A stretch of 64,000 nucleotides of DNA from Saccharophagus sp. K07 (GTDB taxonomy: Bacteria; Pseudomonadota; Gammaproteobacteria; Pseudomonadales; Cellvibrionaceae), in NCBI RefSeq assembly GCF_014336955.1, contig NZ_QRAI01000002.1:186001-250000 (forward strand). The letters run 5' to 3'. Below are positions 25,885 to 35,221 of this stretch, piece after piece (within the stretch, counting starts at the first letter, position 1; the number at the start of each line of letters is the position of its first letter). The translations under genes were made by a program, and so were the position numbers. Below the pieces are notes generated by a model, which was not told the DNA's origin, made no database searches, and saw only the letters and a program-made list of their open reading frames with translations.

Positions 25885-27783
25885 TTAGTTGCTGGCAGGA
25901 ACGGTTAATTGGCCGCTCAAGTTGGGCACTGTCCAGTTCACGTAGGAGCTTACGTTCGGCTGGCTGCCGGAGGTGGCGAAACTGCCGGTAGTGGCGGATT
26001 CGTCGCCAGCCAGGAATTTACGCACGAAAGCTTCCGCCGGAGCACTGTACTGACTTCTCCAGGCGCAGTGATCCCCGCCCGCGCCTATGTAACCGATATT
26101 GCTGCCAAAGCCGAGGCCTTCATAAATCATTTGTCCAGCTTTGGTGGCTACCCACGCGGAATTGGGGTCGAGGTTGGCAATGCCGGGGTTATCGATAACC
26201 AACAATCCGCGCGGCGCGATCAGACCGATAATGGAGTGAGTGTCGATTGGCAGTTTATTTAACTGATGGCCGGAGGTGCTGTTGGAATTGGTAAAGGCTC
26301 CCAGAGAACCTGGATTCAGCCACCGCTCATAGCTCATGGCGTGATAAGGCTGCTCGCCGGAGGCGTCGATTCTCGGCACCAGACGCAAGGCGGGCACGCC
26401 GCCAATACCGGATTCAACCGGCATGGACAGCGCAATACGCGCGTCGAATGCGGAAGCGATAAAAGGCCCTTTGCCAAAGCGCGAGCAACCTGTGGCGCCG
26501 ACTCTGCTGGCGTTAAAGCGCGAATCCTTCTCCAGTACGTCGATGATTCGGCTCACACCCCAACCCCATGCGGCCAACAAACCGGCGGAGTGATTGCTGC
26601 CGTAGAGGTCGTAGAATTTGCCGGCCTTAGGACCGCTGCCGCCGTTTTCTGCGCCGAGGTCATAAGGGTTATAGGTAATAGTGGCGACGTTGTAACGATT
26701 CAAAATCGTCTGCAACTGCGAGGGAATACCGTTGCCGAAGAAGCCGCCACCATAGCCGATCATCACCGGGAATGGCCCGCTGCCGCTGGGCGTATTGATG
26801 GTTGCGGTGAAGGAAATGGATTTGCCTTTATCCGATACATTAACGGTAAGTGTACTGCCGCTGATGGAGCCAGTGACGCTCTCGGGCGGCGTCGGTTTTT
26901 CACCGTAAATGTAGTTGTACGCCTGTTGCAGAATTTCCTGGCGACGGCACCACCACTGGCCCTTGTCGGTAATACGGGTACCGTCCAGTTTGGTGAATGG
27001 GTCGGGCAGATTGGGACTGTCGGGCAGAGATCCTGCGCCAGGCAAATTACCCACTGTGCAATCTGCACCCGGATTTTCCGCGGTTTTTGGAGCTGGTGGC
27101 GGTGGTGGAGGTTCAACCAATTTGCCATTGGCTGAGAATATCGCGATACCGGAAAGCGTCGGGTTTTCCATAATCGCGGAGACTTCAATCGTCAGTGCAT
27201 CATCGGCAACGACTATATCTTTGAAAGTGCGATCGTACGCAGTGAATTTGCCGACTTCGCTATAAATATCGAGCGCAGAAATCACTTCGCGCCCTTCGAT
27301 AGAAACATTAAAAAGGCGCGTATTAGCGGCATTCACATAAAGCTCTGCAAAACTCAGCCTAACGTCGTAAGTGCTGTTGGTTACTGGAATTTCATAAGAA
27401 AAAACGCCGTATTTTTCGGATTGATAAAGCGCATCACCTGTTGTCCCATCAATAGCATTGGTAACGGAATTTGGTGTGCCGCCGCGACCGAAGTGATCTT
27501 CTTCGTATTTAATGCCATCCACAGTAACCGCTGCAGTGCCTCCCACATTGATTGCATAAACCAACGGCAAGGTACCGGAGCCGCTGGAGCTGGACGATGA
27601 ACTGCTCGAATTCGAAGAAGAGCTGCTGGATGAAGAGGAAGAAGAACTGCTACTGCTTGAGGATGAGCTGCTGGACGAGCTGCTAGATGATGAGCTGCTT
27701 GCTGAATTCGCGGGTGGTTCGCTTCCGCAAGCAACAAGACTGGCCATCAAAGCAGTCAAATAACATTTTTGGAGCGTTTTCAC
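25885..27783 (-). CDS. Malectin-like plus CE15 glucuronoyl esterase lipoprotein
   Basis: This 632-residue lipoprotein (lipobox SLVAC, C19) has a long poly-Ser linker, a malectin-like domain (about 75-225, including YEEDHFGRGG and ALYQSEKYGVFSYEIP) and a CE15 domain (about 245-610). CE15 enzymes cut the ester between lignin alcohols and glucuronic acid of xylan. The nucleophile motif GCSRFGKG (S434) and the catalytic His in GDHCAW (H572) are intact. GTG 27783 is chosen: AGGTG precedes it and it gives a normal signal peptide, while ATG 27864 would add 27 residues in front. It complements the GH30 xylanase and CE4 deacetylase elsewhere in the window. Confidence 0.92.
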   Translation of the reverse strand: MKTLQKCYLTALMASLVACGSEPPANSASSSSSSSSSSSSSSSSSSSSSSSSSSSSSNSSSSSSSSSGSGTLPLVYAINVGGTAAVTVDGIKYEEDHFGRGGTPNSVTNAIDGTTGDALYQSEKYGVFSYEIPVTNSTYDVRLSFAELYVNAANTRLFNVSIEGREVISALDIYSEVGKFTAYDRTFKDIVVADDALTIEVSAIMENPTLSGIAIFSANGKLVEPPPPPPAPKTAENPGADCTVGNLPGAGSLPDSPNLPDPFTKLDGTRITDKGQWWCRRQEILQQAYNYIYGEKPTPPESVTGSISGSTLTVNVSDKGKSISFTATINTPSGSGPFPVMIGYGGGFFGNGIPSQLQTILNRYNVATITYNPYDLGAENGGSGPKAGKFYDLYGSNHSAGLLAAWGWGVSRIIDVLEKDSRFNASRVGATGCSRFGKGPFIASAFDARIALSMPVESGIGGVPALRLVPRIDASGEQPYHAMSYERWLNPGSLGAFTNSNSTSGHQLNKLPIDTHSIIGLIAPRGLLVIDNPGIANLDPNSAWVATKAGQMIYEGLGFGSNIGYIGAGGDHCAWRSQYSAPAEAFVRKFLAGDESATTGSFATSGSQPNVSSYVNWTVPNLSGQLTVPASN

Positions 27784-28668
27784 GGGTGTCACCTGGTAAG
27801 TTAATGTCGTTTTAGTTTTATTTGCGAGAGCGGGGCGTTGTCTGAAAGGCAAAATCTTGAGCAATCTGTATCAACATTTGTGCAGCACTAATCCACAACA
27901 GTGGACACAGAAAATCATGCGCGCAGTTAACCTTCTGCATTACCCTGCAGGGCCTTGGCCGTTGATTTCAATTGTCCTATTGGTATGCGTTGTATATTCG
28001 AAAAAACGGCCAAATTATTCGCCACGGCAGCATATCACCGGCGTTATTATCAAAATGTGGACGATCTAACAAATTGCCGTGGCATTAGGCTTGACGCAGC
28101 AGGTTCATTTAAAGAAATGAGAAGACCGACGTAGAATATATGTAGATATGGTAATTTTGAAAACAAAATAACGTTAAAAAAATATTAGTATATAGTTAAT
28201 AAAAATGTATGTGGGTTGGATTTTTATATTTCTAGCAAATGTGGCGATCCGCAATGCATTGTCAAAATAAATCATATTTATTAGGTTGGTGGGGGGAGTT
28301 AAAAGCAATATTTGTTCAATGCTTATCGATTGCCATAGAAAGTAGTACTCATGCATGCAGCGCATTGAAAAAATAATTTTAATAAAGCTGAACCTTTTAA
28401 TTTCTTGTTACGTACAAATCTGAATGCGTATCACGGATGGAGTAAGAACCGGTTGAGTCACCGATTCAGTCAATCTGGTCGCGCACGAGTAAAGCCCTTT
28501 GTGCAAGACGAGGGTCGATTGATTGTCGCTATGGTGGATTGGGAGCGTTTGCAGAATTATGCGATAGGCGTGAAGAGGGTTCAGACGGTAAAATTCCGGA
28601 GATCTGTAGACCATATTTTATACATGTAGAGATTCATACCATTACGACCAACATAACTGGGAGTGTCC
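27784..28668. other. 885-bp AT-rich intergenic region
   Basis: This gap separates the CE15 gene (leftward) and the halogenase gene (rightward). It turns strongly AT-rich from about 28130 to 28400. Short open frames exist (for example 28405-28629) but have no ribosome site, signal or recognisable motif. It must hold both divergent promoters. I see no repeat, tRNA or known riboswitch. Confidence 0.5.
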
Positions 28669-30156
28669 ATGTCTCGAGAAGTAAAAAAAGTAGTAATCGC
28701 AGGAGGGGGTACGTCAGGGTGGTGTACAGCAATGGCGTTGTCCAAACAGTTTGGCTCATTGCTTGACATTACGCTAATCGAATCAGAAGAAATCGGTACT
28801 GTCGGTGTTGGTGAAGCTACGTTCCCGACGATCTGTACATTCCATCAAATGCATGGAATTGATGAAAAAGAATTTCTGCAAGCAACCGGCGGCAGTATCA
28901 AGCTTGGTATTTCGTTCGAAAACTGGGCGCGCAAGGGCGACCGATATATCCACTCATTCGGCACAGTGGGCCAGTCCAATTGGATTGGTGATTTTTATAA
29001 TTATTGGTACGCCGCCAAAGAATACGGTTACGAAGGGGCGTTGGAAGAATTCTGCTTTGAATTGCAGGCGGCCACGCACCATAAATTTGCCATTACCAAG
29101 AATCCGCGAATCAATTACGCCTATCATTTTGATGCGGGACGTTATGCGAGACTTTTGCGTAAACTCAGCGAAGAAAAAGGCGTAAAACGTATTGAAGGAA
29201 AAATCATCGAGGTAAAACAAAACGCAGACACAGGTTTTATTGAATCTGTGGTGATGGAGTCCGGTGCCCGCATTGACGGTGATTTTTTTGTGGATTGCAC
29301 AGGTTTTATCGGTCTGCTGATCGAAAAAACCTTGCATGCAGGTTACGAACATTGGGGCCATTGGCTGCGTAACGACAGCGCGGTGGCGTTGCAAACCGAA
29401 TTTTCCGGTGATATTCCTCCTTATACTCGCGCGATTGCCCACGACAGCGGTTGGCAGTGGAAAATTCCTTTGCAACATCGCCAGGGTACAGGCCACGTTT
29501 ATTCAAGTGCTTATATATCCGACGAAGATGCGCGCAATACCCTGTTGCAGCATTTGGACGGCGATATTCGTGTTGAATTGCGTTTGTTGAAGTTCAAAAC
29601 CGGACGACGCAAAAAAGCCTGGGTGAAAAACTGCGTTGCAATCGGCTTGGCGGGAGGGTTTGTTGAGCCTTTGGAATCCACCAGTATTCATTTAATACAG
29701 GCGGGTATCACGCGGCTGATACAGCTGTTTCCATTTGCCGGTTGTTGCGAAAGTCTGGCCAAGCATTACAACGAACTGTCCAGAGTCGAATACGAAAAAA
29801 TCCGCGACTTCATCATAATGCACTACAAGGCCACCGAGCGGGACGACACGCCTTATTGGCGCGATTGCCGCGATATGGAGGTGCCGGACTCTCTGGCGGA
29901 ACGAATGGAGTTATATAAAGAATCCGGCATTCTCTTTATGGGGGCGGGCGAGGTGTTCCGCACGGATTCCTGGTTGCAGGTATTACAAGGGCAGCGGATT
30001 TTCCCGCAGCGCTACCATCATTTTGGACATACGATGGACAAAGAGCAGCTTATGCAGGCCCTGAATAAACTCAAAGGCGATATTTCAACGCTGGTCAGCA
30101 AAATCCCATCGCACGGCGATTTCCTTAAAGCTTACTGCCCAATGCAGTGGGACTGA
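28669..30156 (+). CDS. Flavin-dependent tryptophan-halogenase-like protein
   Basis: This 495-residue protein has the flavin-dependent halogenase marks: FAD-binding VVIAGGGTSGW at the N-terminus, the catalytic Lys in GGSIKLGISFENW (K78), the WxWxIP motif GWQWKIP, and the EPLESTSIH segment with the Glu that assists the Lys. These enzymes make HOCl or HOBr and pass it to an active-site Lys to halogenate an aromatic substrate, with reduced FAD from a separate reductase. ATG 28669 follows GGGAG. No flavin reductase, TonB receptor or natural-product cluster adjoins, so the substrate is unknown. Family members in marine and soil Proteobacteria often accompany TonB-dependent receptors. Confidence 0.9.
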   Translation: MSREVKKVVIAGGGTSGWCTAMALSKQFGSLLDITLIESEEIGTVGVGEATFPTICTFHQMHGIDEKEFLQATGGSIKLGISFENWARKGDRYIHSFGTVGQSNWIGDFYNYWYAAKEYGYEGALEEFCFELQAATHHKFAITKNPRINYAYHFDAGRYARLLRKLSEEKGVKRIEGKIIEVKQNADTGFIESVVMESGARIDGDFFVDCTGFIGLLIEKTLHAGYEHWGHWLRNDSAVALQTEFSGDIPPYTRAIAHDSGWQWKIPLQHRQGTGHVYSSAYISDEDARNTLLQHLDGDIRVELRLLKFKTGRRKKAWVKNCVAIGLAGGFVEPLESTSIHLIQAGITRLIQLFPFAGCCESLAKHYNELSRVEYEKIRDFIIMHYKATERDDTPYWRDCRDMEVPDSLAERMELYKESGILFMGAGEVFRTDSWLQVLQGQRIFPQRYHHFGHTMDKEQLMQALNKLKGDISTLVSKIPSHGDFLKAYCPMQWD

Positions 30157-30210
30157 TAAACCAAAGTGGACTGATAAAACGGATGCAAATCTGGGCATGG
30201 ATGCTCTTTA

Positions 30211-31041
30211 TCACCGCTCTCCAGATTTGGTTTTAGGCGCAAATTCGATATTGCCATCTTTTACCAGCCATACCCCTCTCTCCGTAATAACCGCAAAAGG
30301 AATGGTGTGCAGCAAGCTCAAATATGCGTGAGTTTCCGCAGGGTAGGCGCTGAGCACATGGCTGACGGTCAACATGTGAATTTCTGCTCCCTCCGGTACA
30401 TCGCCTCCGATTTTATTGATGACCAGGCATGATTTGGATAAAGGTGTGGTCCTGGTAATCGTTGGTGTTGCCTTGGAGACGCTGACTTTGGTGTGACCGC
30501 CAATTTGTACAGCATGTGGATCCATGTTGGCAGCCAGAATAAAAACATCCCATTCCTCTTCATTTTCTCCTGGCACCACCACGGTATTGAAATGATGCGA
30601 GCAGGAATTGACACCGTTTTCCAACGCGGCAAGGCGTGCATTTAGCATGGAAATTTCAGTCTGACTCGGCTCCCGTTTCGGCTCAATCGATATCTCCGGA
30701 ATTCCATTTTTATCGTAAATAACGTCCGCAATTATGCTGACCTGCTCAGGGTTTTTTTCATAAAACGATACCGTGTAATCCTCCTGATTCGGGTAGGCGA
30801 CCCAGCCGACAAAATTTGGATAATTTCCCGGATAAATCCGTTCGAGCAGAAGATCCGAAGCCTCTGCAGTGCGAATGTCCCGCGCGAAGATTTCCTTACC
30901 AACTTCAGAGACGCGAGCCGCGGTAGCAGACTCCTCAGCGGTCAGTGGCACTGCAGACATGGGGACTGCGGAGTTCTTTTTTGCAATTGTGGCATTGCAG
31001 CCCATTAACATCAGAAGGGTTAAAAGGACGGCGGCTTTCAT
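30211..31041 (-). CDS. Putative lipoprotein of unknown function
   Basis: This 276-residue protein has a lipoprotein signal (lipobox LMGC) and a mainly beta globular part with Cys residues in VNSCSHHF and SKSCLVI. I do not recognise a family. It converges on the halogenase gene with 54 bp between. Codon use and composition match neighbours. Function unknown. Confidence 0.7.
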   Translation of the reverse strand: MKAAVLLTLLMLMGCNATIAKKNSAVPMSAVPLTAEESATAARVSEVGKEIFARDIRTAEASDLLLERIYPGNYPNFVGWVAYPNQEDYTVSFYEKNPEQVSIIADVIYDKNGIPEISIEPKREPSQTEISMLNARLAALENGVNSCSHHFNTVVVPGENEEEWDVFILAANMDPHAVQIGGHTKVSVSKATPTITRTTPLSKSCLVINKIGGDVPEGAEIHMLTVSHVLSAYPAETHAYLSLLHTIPFAVITERGVWLVKDGNIEFAPKTKSGER

Positions 31042-31660
31042 AGGGGGGGGCCTGAGTCGGTAAGAGCAGGGCCGGAATCATAACTGGTATGAAATAGTGA
31101 GGCGAGTGGAGAGGGCAGGGAATGGAACGGGAGGAACGGGATAGGGCAAAGGGCCGGCGATTAATGTTTCGCTCCGATTGGCTTATGCCGTGCTTGCGCC
31201 CCAGTAATAGAAACTATTTAAAAATCAAGCGGTTGTAAGAGTTTTTTGCCTTTATATCAACTGTCGTCAGCTGTTGATGGGATTCATGGTTATTTGGGTT
31301 TGGCGTTCACATGCCCATTAAGTCACAAATATTCTCGTTCTTATACATAACAAGCCTATCCGAGCGGGGCATTTATTGTGCTAAGCTTGGCGCGTAATAT
31401 TGTGTTGCATTAAGTGGCAATAAGCCCCGTAGGCGTAAACGTAGGCACCCTCGACAGGCTCTTGTGAGCCCAAGAAGGAATCTGAAAATGGCATCGCATA
31501 AACGAGCGCAAACTCTAAAAGTTAACTAAGCGCGCAAAACAGCCGGCTATTCAACAGATACGTTTGACGTTAAAAGCTTGTTTGCTGGTGTGATGGTCGG
31601 GAATGGCCTATCCATCACTTCTAATAAAAACAACTAGCTTGTGCCAGAGTTTTAACGTTC
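31042..31660 (+). other. 619-bp leader upstream of the glycosyltransferase pair
   Basis: No full gene is visible. From about 31420 the sequence is rich in short hairpins: GGCTC-TTGT-GAGCC (31457-31470) and GTGATGG/CCATCAC (31590-31618). A 13-codon frame at 31488-31529 has an ideal AAGGAA ribosome site. This could be a regulatory leader for the glycosyltransferases. I could not match it to a known riboswitch class. Confidence 0.45.
31488..31529 (+). CDS. Possible 13-residue leader peptide
   Basis: The frame reads MASHKRAQTLKVN then TAA. AAGGAA lies 7 bases ahead of the ATG, which is ideal spacing, and a GGCTC/GAGCC hairpin sits just upstream. It is too short to judge by composition. It could be a leader peptide controlling the glycosyltransferase genes about 130 bp downstream, or chance. 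Confidence 0.3.
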   Translation: MASHKRAQTLKVN

Positions 31661-32878
31661 ATGAAGAATGATATGGAAAAAGTATCTGCAAAAGTTGCTT
31701 ACCTGGTTAACCAGTATCCCAAAATAAGTCACACCTTTATCAGACGAGAAATTCTCGCTTTGGAAGCGCAGGGAACTTCTGTTGTCCGTATATCTGTCCG
31801 TGAAACCCAGGAACAGCTCAGCGATAGCATCGATCGCGAAGAAAAGAAAATTACCCATTACATTTTGGGACAGAGCAAAGTTAAAACAGCTTGGAATCTC
31901 ATAAAGGCATTTTTGCTGTGTTTGCCCAAGTTGTTACCTGCGCTCAGGAGCACTGTTTTTCTTTGCAAACGATCATGCGCGCTTTTGCGGCCCATAATTT
32001 ATTTATTTGAAGCCTGCTCCTTATATCAGTTTTGCAAGAAGCAAAATATCGGTCATATCCACGTCCATTTCGGAACCAATTCAACTACCGTTGCCATGCT
32101 CTGCCGAAAGTTGGGTGGACCTACCTATAGCATGACCATCCACGGCCCCGAGGAATTTGACTCCCCAAAGGCAATAGCATTGGACGAAAAAATTCGCCAT
32201 GCAAAGTTTGTTGTTGCCATTTCTTCATATTGTCGAAGCCAGCTTTTCCGCTGGGCGCAATCGTCTGACTGGCCAAAAATCGCGGAAGTACATTGTGTTG
32301 TTAATACGGAGTTTCTTGTTTCGGACAATGAGTCAGCAATTGAGCCAAAACGCTTTTTGTCGGTTGGCCGTCTGTGTGAACAGAAAGGGCAGATGCTTTT
32401 ATTGGCGGCGTTTCACAAGGTGTATCTGCGTCATCCCGATGCACAATTGCATTTAATCGGTGACGGCGAGTTCCGCGAGCCAATCGAAAAGTTCATTCAA
32501 GAACATGGTCTGCAAAACAATGTTTATCTGCATGGTTGGCGGGATTCCAATTATATCGCCGAGCAATTGGATAAATGTTCTGCCATGGTTTTGCCCAGTT
32601 TTGCCGAAGGTCTACCTGTGGTCATCATGGAGGCCTTTGCCAGATGTCGGCCTGTTATTTCTACCTACATCGCGGGTATTCCGGAGCTGGTTACACCGGA
32701 TTGCGGCTGGTTGGTTCCTGCCGGCCATATTGAAAAACTTTCCGAAGCAATGGAGGAGGCGTTGAGCACGTCTCCCAGCCAGCTTTATGCAATGGGTAAT
32801 CGCGGTCTTAATAAAATAAATCAAGCTCACAATCCGGCTATTGAAGCGAAAAAACTTTCATCTCTTTTTGGCGGTTGA
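31661..32878 (+). CDS. Glycosyltransferase family 4 (exopolysaccharide type)
   Basis: This 405-residue protein is a GT-B glycosyltransferase. It has the N-terminal AYLVNQYPKISHTFIRREI typical of colanic-acid/exopolysaccharide WcaL-like enzymes, a central GRLCEQKGQMLLLAAF donor domain start, and the E-x7-E region SFAEGLPVVIMEAFA. It transfers a sugar from a nucleotide or lipid donor in polymer assembly. Starts at 31661 or 31673 are both possible; neither has a strong ribosome site. It is followed at once by a GT2 gene, so the two probably work together. Confidence 0.9.
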   Translation: MKNDMEKVSAKVAYLVNQYPKISHTFIRREILALEAQGTSVVRISVRETQEQLSDSIDREEKKITHYILGQSKVKTAWNLIKAFLLCLPKLLPALRSTVFLCKRSCALLRPIIYLFEACSLYQFCKKQNIGHIHVHFGTNSTTVAMLCRKLGGPTYSMTIHGPEEFDSPKAIALDEKIRHAKFVVAISSYCRSQLFRWAQSSDWPKIAEVHCVVNTEFLVSDNESAIEPKRFLSVGRLCEQKGQMLLLAAFHKVYLRHPDAQLHLIGDGEFREPIEKFIQEHGLQNNVYLHGWRDSNYIAEQLDKCSAMVLPSFAEGLPVVIMEAFARCRPVISTYIAGIPELVTPDCGWLVPAGHIEKLSEAMEEALSTSPSQLYAMGNRGLNKINQAHNPAIEAKKLSSLFGG

Positions 32879-32880
32879 TC

Positions 32881-34059
32881 ATGATGAATATTAGTGCTTC
32901 TGACATTTTGTTTATCTTTACGGTGCTCGCGCTTATTCCTTCCATAATCTTTATTGTGGAGCTGATTATAGGTGCGCGATCTCGGCCTGCAGATGAATAT
33001 CCGAGCACGGGGCAGCGCTGTGCCATTTTGATGCCGGCTCATAACGAGGAGTTAGTAATAGAACGCGCGTTACAGTCCATCGAAAGTCAGCTAGCCCCGG
33101 GTGATCGCATCATTGTGATAGCGGACAATTGTGATGATGCGACAGCGGAAATCGCCCGCCGACATCAATGTGAGGTGCTGGTGCGGAACGATAAAGAAAA
33201 CCGCGGTAAAGGATTTGCACTGGCTTATGGTTTAGAGCACTTGGCGCAAGATCCGCCTGATATGGTGATGATTTTGGATGCCGACTGCGAAGCAACTCCT
33301 GGCTCCATCAGTGCGCTTAAAGCGGCTTGCGCGTTCTTGAATCAGCCTGTGCAAGCCAATTATCAAATGCGTTCAGGTACATCCGGCAATGTCAGAAGCA
33401 ATATCACAGAGTTCGCGGTTTACATAAAAAATCACGTTAGATTAGCGGGTCTGGACCAGCTGGGGGGCAGCGTGCCAATTACCGGATCCGGTTTTGCTGT
33501 GCCGTATCATTTATTGGAGAAAGTTGATCTGGCTTCTGGCGAAATTGTGGAAGATATGAAGCTCGGTATTGATCTCGCGCTCGGGGGCAATCGGGTTCGC
33601 TATGTACCAGATGCATTAATTACCAGTCCATTACCTACAAGTGAGGAAGCCGCAACGACTCAGCACAAACGCTGGGAACATGGTCATGTAAGCATGATCA
33701 TCAAGTATTTCCCCGCGCTTATCCGCAATGCAATTGCCAAAAGGAGCTGGTCGTTACTGATGACCGCCTTGGATTTGGGTGTCCCGCCGTTCCTGGTTTT
33801 GACGGCTTTTAATATTTGTTTGTTTGGTGCCGTCGCTGTCCTCGACCTGTATTTTTGGGATTTCCGTTCATCGGCACTGATCCTGTCCATATTGGTATCC
33901 CAAACGATTGTATTATTGGTGGTCAACAGAACCGCTGATGAGGCGCGCCTTGAATCGTCTGATGTGATCAGCGGCATTCATTACCTGACCGGCAAAATGG
34001 AAATTTACAAATCGCTGCTGAAAAGAAAAAAATCCGGTTGGGTTAAGACAGGCAGATAA
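32881..34059 (+). CDS. Glycosyltransferase family 2 membrane enzyme
   Basis: This 392-residue protein has an N-terminal membrane anchor, the GT2 fold start CAILMPAHNEELVIERAL, the DADCEAT (DxD) metal/nucleotide site, the ED acceptor-base motif in GEIVEDMKLG, and a QHKRWEHG (Q/RxxRW) motif followed by two or more membrane segments. These processive-type features fit a polysaccharide synthase or cellulose/hyaluronan-like enzyme. It starts two bases after the GT4 stop, so the pair is coupled. The polymer is unknown. Confidence 0.9.
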   Translation: MMNISASDILFIFTVLALIPSIIFIVELIIGARSRPADEYPSTGQRCAILMPAHNEELVIERALQSIESQLAPGDRIIVIADNCDDATAEIARRHQCEVLVRNDKENRGKGFALAYGLEHLAQDPPDMVMILDADCEATPGSISALKAACAFLNQPVQANYQMRSGTSGNVRSNITEFAVYIKNHVRLAGLDQLGGSVPITGSGFAVPYHLLEKVDLASGEIVEDMKLGIDLALGGNRVRYVPDALITSPLPTSEEAATTQHKRWEHGHVSMIIKYFPALIRNAIAKRSWSLLMTALDLGVPPFLVLTAFNICLFGAVAVLDLYFWDFRSSALILSILVSQTIVLLVVNRTADEARLESSDVISGIHYLTGKMEIYKSLLKRKKSGWVKTGR

Positions 34060-34431
34060 ATTGGCGGAAACTGAACCCCAAGTAGTGCTTGGCAGCCGCT
34101 GAAAGAAAGCATGCGGCTGCTATTAATCCGGCTTGTTCAGTCAATCTAAAATTCTAGTGCCCCACTTGCATCTGGAGGCTATGTTTTATTTTTGGACAGT
34201 GAAGTACCTTCTTCCCCATGCGTTCCCATCCAGACGCTTTGATGTTCCGCTAACGTAAATGAGCCTTGGAGCTTCTCGCCTTTTCCCTTTTTGTCCGATC
34301 CAAATTCACTCTGCATTGCTTGCAATAAACTCTATACCGAACTCGCTGGTCAAACATTTTATACATTGAAGTAACCCTGCAGCTGGTAAGCTTCGCAGGG
34401 TACATTGCTTACGGCTTATTGGTGACTGACT
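34060..34431. other. 372-bp intergenic region with two inverted repeats
   Basis: GCAGCCGC/GCGGCTGC (34091-34119) could end the glycosyltransferase operon, but no T-run follows. ACCCTGC/GCAGGGT (about 34374-34401) sits just ahead of the acetyltransferase gene and may be an operator or leader hairpin. A 45-codon minus frame (34179-34316) has no ribosome site. No attC-like core site was found. Confidence 0.45.
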
Positions 34432-34899
34432 ATGTCGCAAAAACCAGATTGGCAGATTAGCACGCTGATGCGCGAGGATATCGAAATCTTGCGCGCCATG
34501 CTAAGGATGTTTGGTAAAGCGTTTGAGGATCTCGCCACCTACACTCAAGCGCAGCCGGATGACGCATATGTTGGCTCGCTATTAGCCAATAATTCCTTTA
34601 TTGCTATTGCTGCTTTATCTGACACCAGAATTGTTGGTGGTCTTGCGGCCTATGTGCTGCCGAAGTTTGAGCAAGCCCGCTCGGAAATCTACATTTACGA
34701 TTTAGCTGTCGATGCAGATTTTCGGCGGCAGGGAATCGCTACGGCCCTTATAGAGGAATTAAAACGAATTGCGCGTGCTAGAGGCGCCTACGTTATTTTT
34801 GTGCAGGCCGATTATGGCGATGACCCGGCAATTGCGCTCTATACCAAAATGGGCATCAGAGAAGAGGTTTTGCACTTCGATATTCACTCAAATGACTAA
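34432..34899 (+). CDS. AAC(3)-I-like aminoglycoside 3-N-acetyltransferase (GNAT)
   Basis: This 155-residue GNAT is strikingly close to the integron-borne gentamicin acetyltransferase AAC(3)-I as I remember it: [30 protein letters not shown] (acetyl-CoA loop) and [20 protein letters not shown] are near identical in pattern. It would acetylate the 3-amino group of 2-deoxystreptamine aminoglycosides. Here it is a chromosomal gene without an attC site, integrase or transposase nearby, so it may be a progenitor-type or intrinsic version. Activity on drugs is inferred from similarity only. Confidence 0.88.
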   Translation: MSQKPDWQISTLMREDIEILRAMLRMFGKAFEDLATYTQAQPDDAYVGSLLANNSFIAIAALSDTRIVGGLAAYVLPKFEQARSEIYIYDLAVDADFRRQGIATALIEELKRIARARGAYVIFVQADYGDDPAIALYTKMGIREEVLHFDIHSND

Positions 34900-35221
34900 A
34901 TCCCGGTGAGCAAACAATAAAAATAAATTTCTTGATTTGATGGCCGGTAAAACTGTCGCGCCTTATAAGAACCGCTGCGTAAAAATCAACAGCTTGTGCC
35001 TCTCGCCTGCCTGGACCAGTTAAAGGGTACGACCAGTCAGTCAAATTCAACGGCTTTTCGTCATAAAAATCGAAATGTTCACATTTCTTCGCCGCACCTG
35101 AGTGATCACTTCGCTCCACTTAGCAGGTATGATTTGGCGCTGTTGAACAATCGCGCCACTGGCAAGTCTATGGGCATCCAGATGATTGTTCGCCAACATC
35201 GTTTTTACAGAGGAATACACA
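34900..35221 (+). other. 322-bp region upstream of metY
   Basis: No supported gene. A TGGCGC/GCGCCA repeat (35135-35158) may form a small leader hairpin. I see no SAM riboswitch consensus, although methionine genes often have one. Confidence 0.4.

Noticed and set aside
26266-27135. Plus-strand frame of 289 codons inside the CE15 gene
   Set aside because: The minus strand encodes intact CE15 motifs (GCSRFGKG, GDHCAW); the plus frame has no recognisable motif.
28405-28629. Small plus-strand gene of 74 codons
   Set aside because: It has no ribosome site and no recognisable motif in an AT-rich gap; a chance frame is more likely.
31381-31560. Possible tmRNA or known riboswitch
   Set aside because: No tRNA-like acceptor, tag sequence, or consensus of the GEMM, SAM, TPP or glycine classes could be found.
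34060-35221. Integron attC site beside the AAC(3)-like gene
   Set aside because: No GTTRRRY/RYYYAAC core pair on either side; the inverted repeats do not have the attC arrangement.
34900-35221. SAM riboswitch upstream of metY
   Set aside because: Only a 6-bp hairpin is visible; no consensus core of any SAM class.
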